DNA of 55,681 bases from an uncultured Bacteroidales bacterium (GTDB lineage Bacteria > Bacteroidota > Bacteroidia > Bacteroidales > WCHB1-69), in assembly GCA_946413585.1 (NCBI GenBank), contig CAMKLG010000015.1, forward strand, positions 1 through 55,681, read 5' to 3'. Every line of letters begins with the position of its first letter. The stretch's first letter is position 1. Below are positions 50,938-55,681 of this stretch, piece after piece. Below the pieces are notes generated by a model. That model was not told where the DNA came from. It searched no databases and was given only the letters and a program-made list of their open reading frames with translations. Position numbers and translations under genes: made by a program.

Positions 50938-53412
50938 TTGAAACGTATTATATATATTACCTTATTATTGCTGACGACAGTGGCCTGTTTTGCGCAAAAC
51001 GCTACTGTCAAGGGAGTTATTTCTAATGAATTCGGGGATCCCGTCGAGAACGTCATCATCCGAGGTGTCAATCTCGAACAGCAGACCATCACTAACGAGT
51101 ACGGCCAATACAGTCTTTCCGTGCCGTCAGGACGTGATATTCAGCTGTTTTTCCAACATATAAGCCACCACGACACGCTGATCACCCTGCGGCTGAAAGC
51201 CAAAGAGGTGCGCACCGTCAACCTGACGCTGCCCATCACGGGAGAGCGTCTAGAGGCCGTCAACATCCAAGGTGCCGTCGATAACGGCTATATCCAGGTG
51301 AACCCCAAGCTGACATTCCAGCTTCCCTCCCCTACCGGCAGCGTGGAATCGCTTATCAAGATGCTGCCCGGCACATCCTCGAATAACGAGCTGAGTTCGC
51401 AATACAATGTGCGTGGCGGTAACTTCGACGAAAACCTGGTGTTTGTCAACGGAATACAGATTTACCGTCCCTTCTTGGTGCGCAACGCACAACAGGAAGG
51501 TCTTAGCTTCATCAACAGTGATTTGACGGGCAATGTGATGTTCTCCGCCGGCGGTTTTGATGCGAAATATGGAGACAAGATGTCTTCCGTGCTTGATGTC
51601 ACCTATCGCGAACCCACCCGTTTTGGAGGTTCCGTGTCTGCCAGTTTACTTGGCGCCACGGCACACGCGGAAGGGAAAACCGACCACTTCTCTTTCCTGG
51701 TGGGACTCCGTTTCAAGTCCAACGCCTATTTGCTGAAGTCTTTGGAGACTTCTGGCAACTACAAACCGCGTTTCTTTGACGCACAAATGCTGCTTAATTG
51801 GAAAATCACCCCTAAGTTGAGTGTCAGCCTGTTAGGCATCTTTTCCAACAATTACTATCTTTTCCAGCCCGACAGTGTGAGCAAGAACTTCGGCACTTTA
51901 GAGAATTCCCAACGTTTGCGTGCCTTTTACGAAGGTCAGGAGGTGGATCGCTACCAGAACTACCTCGGCGGCCTGACTTTCACCTACCAACAAGACCCAA
52001 ACAACCTTTACCGCTTGATTCTTTCGTCATATTACGCCAAAGAGAGTGAGACGTACGACATTTTGGCGCAATATTGGTTGAACGAGATCCGTTTGAGCGG
52101 TGACGGCTCTGTGGAGGAAGGCGATGCGTTAGGTTACGGTTCTTACCTCGAACACGCGCGTAACCATCTCACTTCCGTAGTTTCCGCAGCTGACCTCCAA
52201 GGTGTGCACCACCTACCCGCGAACAACAAGTTGGAATGGGGCGTGAAGGCGCAAAACGAATACATCCAAGACCGTATTACCGAGTGGATCATGATAGACT
52301 CATCGGGTTATACGTTGCCCATGCTCCCCACGACGCCAGGCGAAATCGTTGTTTTTGGCGATTCCGCGCGACAGCTCACTTTCGGTGACAACCATTATCT
52401 GAAATCCTTTAACAATTTGAATACCTGGCGGTTCACAAGCTACATCCAAGACACTTGGATGATCGAGGGCGACAGTCTGAACCGGTTCACCCTCACGGGC
52501 GGTGTGCGTTTCCATTACTGGACCTACAACCCGAAAGAGTTCACCGTTTCACCGCGCTTGGCGTTCATCTACAAGCCTCGTTGGAAGCAAGATTGGCAAT
52601 TCAGTCTCCGTACTGGTCTCTACTACCAGCCGGCCTTTTACCGCGAAATGCGTTACGCCGATGGCACGCTCAATCCCGACATCAAGTCGCAACGTTCCGC
52701 GCAGGTGGTGTTAGGCAGCGAGTACCGTTTCACGCTGTGGAGACGACCGTTTAAGTTCATTGCGGAAGCTTATTACAAGCACCTCTCCAACCTGATCACC
52801 TACAACGTGAACAACGTGCAAATCATTTACAGCGGATATAACAATGCGAAAGGTTATGCGGCGGGTCTCGACATGCGTATTAGCGGCGAATTCGTGCGCG
52901 GGCTGGAGTCGTGGTTTTCTGTATCCATCATGAAGACCATGGAGGATGTCATCGGGGACTACACGACCGATGCAAACGGCAACGAAGTCGAGGTGGGTTA
53001 CATTCCGCGCCCCACCGACCAGCGGGTATCCTTCAACCTCTTCTTCCAAGACCACATTCCGAGTTTCCCGCAGTTCCGCGTACATCTCAACTTTGTGTTT
53101 GCCAGCGGTTTGCCATACGGTCCGCCCAACTCCGAACCGGCCATGCGCGTATTCCGCACCACCTGGTACCGCCGTGTTGACTTGGGTCTTTCGTTCATGT
53201 TATTGGAGCAGAGTCGCGACCGCATGAAACACAAATCCGCATTCCTGCGCAGCATTCGCAACGCCGGGTTCTATGTGGAAGTTTTCAACTTGCTGGGCAC
53301 CAACAATGTGTCGTCTTACATGTGGATCACCGACATCCACAACTTCCAGCGTCCCATCCCCACTTATCTCACGGGACGACTGATTAACGTAAAGTTCATG
53401 GTAGAGTTTTAG
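50938..53412 (+). CDS. TonB-dependent outer-membrane receptor with carboxypeptidase-regulatory-like domain
   Basis: An 824-residue protein. Signal peptide about 1-20 (ending CFAQ), then a carboxypeptidase D regulatory-like domain (ATVKGVISNEFGDPVENVIIRG ... TITNEYGQYSLSVPSG), a plug domain (VESLIKMLPGTSSNNEL, QYNVRGGNFDENLVFVNGIQIYRP) and a 22-stranded-type barrel ending in an aromatic residue (KFMVEF). It takes up an unknown ligand with TonB energy. The only reasonable start is TTG at 50938-50940: the signal peptide begins there and no in-frame ATG occurs upstream before a stop region or nearby downstream. No SusD-type partner is adjacent, so it is not a glycan-utilisation pair. Confidence 0.92.
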   Translation: MKRIIYITLLLLTTVACFAQNATVKGVISNEFGDPVENVIIRGVNLEQQTITNEYGQYSLSVPSGRDIQLFFQHISHHDTLITLRLKAKEVRTVNLTLPITGERLEAVNIQGAVDNGYIQVNPKLTFQLPSPTGSVESLIKMLPGTSSNNELSSQYNVRGGNFDENLVFVNGIQIYRPFLVRNAQQEGLSFINSDLTGNVMFSAGGFDAKYGDKMSSVLDVTYREPTRFGGSVSASLLGATAHAEGKTDHFSFLVGLRFKSNAYLLKSLETSGNYKPRFFDAQMLLNWKITPKLSVSLLGIFSNNYYLFQPDSVSKNFGTLENSQRLRAFYEGQEVDRYQNYLGGLTFTYQQDPNNLYRLILSSYYAKESETYDILAQYWLNEIRLSGDGSVEEGDALGYGSYLEHARNHLTSVVSAADLQGVHHLPANNKLEWGVKAQNEYIQDRITEWIMIDSSGYTLPMLPTTPGEIVVFGDSARQLTFGDNHYLKSFNNLNTWRFTSYIQDTWMIEGDSLNRFTLTGGVRFHYWTYNPKEFTVSPRLAFIYKPRWKQDWQFSLRTGLYYQPAFYREMRYADGTLNPDIKSQRSAQVVLGSEYRFTLWRRPFKFIAEAYYKHLSNLITYNVNNVQIIYSGYNNAKGYAAGLDMRISGEFVRGLESWFSVSIMKTMEDVIGDYTTDANGNEVEVGYIPRPTDQRVSFNLFFQDHIPSFPQFRVHLNFVFASGLPYGPPNSEPAMRVFRTTWYRRVDLGLSFMLLEQSRDRMKHKSAFLRSIRNAGFYVEVFNLLGTNNVSSYMWITDIHNFQRPIPTYLTGRLINVKFMVEF

Positions 53413-53679
53413 CGCACCTTCCACTCGTCATGGTACGCTGTTCACCCATGCCGAAAAATACAAAAGCGTAGTGAAATTACTGAAAGTTACGAAGCGGCCT
53501 TACGTGACAGGATGGGCATATTCCAAAAGAAGACTAAAACGAGAAAGACGCCTTGGTTTCCAGCAGTGGCTTGTCGTATTCGTCCACATAGCAAGAAAAA
53601 CAGAGGTGGTTTTGGACATAATGGCGGTTTTTATACCGCGAATAACGTCAGGCAGCTGAAGTTTATTATGGGTTGCCCC
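53413..53679. other. Spacer without recognisable gene
   Basis: 267 bp between the TonB receptor and the convergent AAA-ATPase gene. Short open frames exist on the plus strand, but their products (basic, without family resemblance) and lack of promoter boxes give no support for a gene. No clear terminator hairpin was seen. Confidence 0.5.
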
Positions 53680-55260
53680 CTAACCAACCAAATACTCCCC
53701 CACCGTCATCGTCTCCCTATCGAACTGCACCCCGACTTTGACGACTGTGCAGCCTTCGGTCTCGTAAGGCAGGAAATAGCCTTTGCTGTTGATCTGATCC
53801 ATGGCTTCCTGCGCTGTGCCGTTCACCTTCAGCTCGAAGACGTAGGTGGTGTCGGGCATCCAGACCACAAAGTCAATCCTGCCGCCCGCGCACTTCACTT
53901 GGGTACGGGCATAGAGATTCAGCATGTTGAATATCAGCCAGAAGGTATATTCATAGAAGCCCTCGTAGTTTTTCACCTCCTTCAGTTTTTCCTTGAAACC
54001 CTCCACGTATGGGATGCCAGCAAGGAACGCTTTCATCTCCTGCATGGCAGCATGGATGTCATTCCTGTCTAACGCCCTCCAAAACTTGAGGGCGAATCCA
54101 TCTTGAACACTACTGCCATCCAGTCCCGTATAGCTCGGAATCAAACCGTCGGTAAGTCCCACACGCACTTCGTTGTTGGGAATGGCGAGAATGTAGGAGT
54201 TGGATCTCCGGTCATAATCCTTGATGGTGAGATAGCCGCTTTGGTAAAGCAGCGGGAGAGCAGTGGTCATGGCCTCTGTGGGTCTGTCAAAGGAAGATGC
54301 TGACGCTTCAATGTGATCCATGGTGGTGATGTCGGTGCGGAAATGCTGCATCTGACGTATGAGGAAGGTTGGAGTGCCACTGTCGAACCAGTAGTTGGCG
54401 ATATCCCTTTGATTGAAACATTTCAACAGGCTGAAGGGATTATAGACATCGGGGGACATCTTGGCAAAACGGTAACCGTCGTATTGCCGTTTCAATTTGG
54501 CATGCATCTCTTCGGGGGTGCACTCGTACTCCCTAGCCAGCATGGCGATGTCGGGAGCCATCTGGATGGCGAACTCCTCCTCCGTGATACCGCAGATGGC
54601 GGCGTACTTGGAGTCCATCGAGATGTTGGTAAGGTTGTTGATGGTGGAGAAGATGCTCAGCTGCGAGAATTTGGTAATGCCGGTGATGAAGCAGAAGCGG
54701 ATCATCCCCTCGCACATTTTCAGTCGTTGGTAAAACTCTTGCATCACTTCGCGGGCCGCCTCTAACCGTTCCGGGTCGTGAAGCACATCCAACAGCGGAG
54801 CGTCGTATTCGTCAATGACGACCACTGCCTGGCGACCGGACTTCTGAAAGGATCGCTGGATCAGACCAGCCAGTCTCATGCCCGGGGAGACCTCCGTCTC
54901 GTTTCTGCCGTAGTCCTTCTCAAAGATGGCGAGTTGTCTCACCAGCTCCGCTTTGACCTGTTCGACGGGCAGATGCTTGGCACCGCTCAAATCGAAATGG
55001 AGCACGGGATATGAAACCCACTCCGTTTCCAGATCCATGATTTTCAACCCCTCGAAAAGTTCTTTCTGCCCTTTGAAGTAAGAATCCAAGGTGGTGGTCA
55101 GCAGCGATTTTCCGAACCTGCGCGGACGGCTGAGGAAGACAAAGGGACTCTCCTTGGTCATCTTCCAAATCAAGTCTGTTTTGTCAATATAAAGATAGCC
55201 TTCTTCGCGGAGGCGGGAGAAGGTCTGTATGCCAACGGGGTATTTGCGATCGGGTTCCAT
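53680..55260 (-). CDS. AAA-ATPase-like / PD-(D/E)XK nuclease-like protein
   Basis: A 526-residue protein (start ATG 55258-55260, MEPDRKYPVGIQTFSRLREE). The N-terminal AAA-ATPase-like domain has YIDKTDLIW, a P-loop-like LSRPRRFGKSLLTTTL and a Walker B-like AVVVIDEYDAPLL. The C-terminal part has a PD-(D/E)XK-type core GRIDFVVWMPDTTYVFELKVNG. This family is highly multiplied in Bacteroidota and Fibrobacteres and is of unknown function; links to mobile elements or defence have been proposed. A TATCTTTG box (55281-55288, minus) lies 20 bp upstream of the start. Confidence 0.88.
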   Translation of the reverse strand: MEPDRKYPVGIQTFSRLREEGYLYIDKTDLIWKMTKESPFVFLSRPRRFGKSLLTTTLDSYFKGQKELFEGLKIMDLETEWVSYPVLHFDLSGAKHLPVEQVKAELVRQLAIFEKDYGRNETEVSPGMRLAGLIQRSFQKSGRQAVVVIDEYDAPLLDVLHDPERLEAAREVMQEFYQRLKMCEGMIRFCFITGITKFSQLSIFSTINNLTNISMDSKYAAICGITEEEFAIQMAPDIAMLAREYECTPEEMHAKLKRQYDGYRFAKMSPDVYNPFSLLKCFNQRDIANYWFDSGTPTFLIRQMQHFRTDITTMDHIEASASSFDRPTEAMTTALPLLYQSGYLTIKDYDRRSNSYILAIPNNEVRVGLTDGLIPSYTGLDGSSVQDGFALKFWRALDRNDIHAAMQEMKAFLAGIPYVEGFKEKLKEVKNYEGFYEYTFWLIFNMLNLYARTQVKCAGGRIDFVVWMPDTTYVFELKVNGTAQEAMDQINSKGYFLPYETEGCTVVKVGVQFDRETMTVGEYLVG

Positions 55261-55391
55261 CAGTACGGGTTTTAACGGCGCAAAGATACAAAAAATCCGT
55301 GTTGGGCGAAATGTTAAACGCTTCAACCCCGTAAATTTCTTTGAATTTTAGCTGTTGATAAATAAGCAAGTCATTGCTATGTCACCCGTCC

Positions 55392-55681
55392 TCACCTCTG
55401 TTGTCTCTTCCGCTTCAACACCCTGCTCTCCTCACCGTCACGGGTGAGGGAAACTCGCACGGTGACCTCCTCGACGTGGGGTGACGACTTCTTCACACGA
55501 ACGAGTTTGGAGCCAGGCTTGGGGGTCATGAACAATTGTGTCCAGTAACCGTCGAACTCACCGGCCCCCATACAGGTGAAATCCTTGCTGATGATGGCGG
55601 CGCAGTGCCCCGGCGAGTTCATCCATGCATTCACGACCTCTTCGGCGGTCTCTTGCCCGAATCCGATATTTTCGCCTTTTG
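55392..55681 (-). CDS. CAP/SCP-domain protein, C-terminal fragment
   Basis: The frame is open to the right edge, so only the last 95 codons are seen. The translation GENIGFGQETAEEVVNAWMN followed by SPGHCAAII and GAGEFDGYWTQLF is the conserved core of the CAP (SCP/PR-1, YkwD-like) domain, usually found in secreted or surface proteins. The tail after the domain is basic and ends RKRQQR. Function of bacterial CAP proteins is mostly unknown. Confidence 0.85.
   Translation of the reverse strand, partial: KGENIGFGQETAEEVVNAWMNSPGHCAAIISKDFTCMGAGEFDGYWTQLFMTPKPGSKLVRVKKSSPHVEEVTVRVSLTRDGEESRVLKRKRQQR

Noticed and set aside
53471-54072. Plus-strand open frames after the TonB receptor
   Set aside because: They mostly lie opposite the well-supported AAA-ATPase gene, have no promoter box and show no family resemblance.

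Overview
The window looks like a chromosomal piece of a Bacteroidota member, most likely an uncultured anaerobic Bacteroidales (inference). The evidence is: promoters with a TAnnTTTG -7 box and TTTG about 19 bp upstream, a TonB-dependent receptor with a carboxypeptidase-regulatory-like plug, a DUF4270-type lipoprotein, a GldH-like lipoprotein, a subtilisin with a type IX secretion C-terminal domain, a serine palmitoyltransferase, and a butyrate/amino-acid fermentation fragment at the left edge. Coding density is high, no gap exceeds 300 bases, and I saw no IS element, prophage or CRISPR array.

Layout. 1-1834 (minus): acyl-CoA dehydrogenase (cut by the edge), CoA-transferase subunit B and a small phosphotransferase. 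2006-13897 (plus): a ten-gene co-directional block of nucleoside-hydrolase lipoprotein, one-chain amino-acid ABC transporter (permease + binding protein + ATPase), SpoIIE/RsbU-type phosphatase with membrane sensor, RsbW-type kinase, STAS antagonist, diacylglycerol-kinase-like protein, small alarmone synthetase, small alarmone hydrolase, a second binding-protein/permease fusion and its ATPase. 13906-18650 (minus): lipid A-type acyltransferase, heptose-bisphosphate-type phosphatase, CPA2 antiporter, 5'-nucleotidase-like protein and GldH-like lipoprotein. 18863-24273: RNase H, aldolase, a YtxH/holin-like membrane trio and the long Rel enzyme. 24427-33971 (minus): T9SS subtilisin, dnaX split by a frameshift, a metallopeptidase operon, sirtuin, phosphofructokinase, dihydrolipoyl dehydrogenase and a TerB-like protein. 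34192-43088: a WG-repeat protein, then an apparent ceramide/sphingolipid cluster (acyl ligase, ACP, GNAT-like acyltransferase, SDR, serine palmitoyltransferase, MMPL exporter). 43187-47923: mtaB, an M16 peptidase, recR, an S23-type protein and a PatB-type lyase. 48098-55681: tRNA-Leu(GAG), a GT5-like protein, a DUF4270 lipoprotein, rpmB, a TonB receptor, an AAA-ATPase/nuclease-like protein and a partial CAP-domain protein.

The most unusual part is 2006-13897. Two paralogous polar-amino-acid ABC systems bracket a complete partner-switching module and a synthetase/hydrolase alarmone pair, which suggests one circuit linking amino-acid uptake or sensing to sigma/anti-sigma switching and (p)ppGpp-type signalling. 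In both transporters the binding protein appears circularly permuted (C-terminal half before N-terminal half), and both ATPases carry the same extra C-terminal domain. Other notable points are a likely +1 frameshift in dnaX with prfB-like signals, and heptanucleotide arrays in many intergenic spacers, several of which begin at the upstream stop codon.
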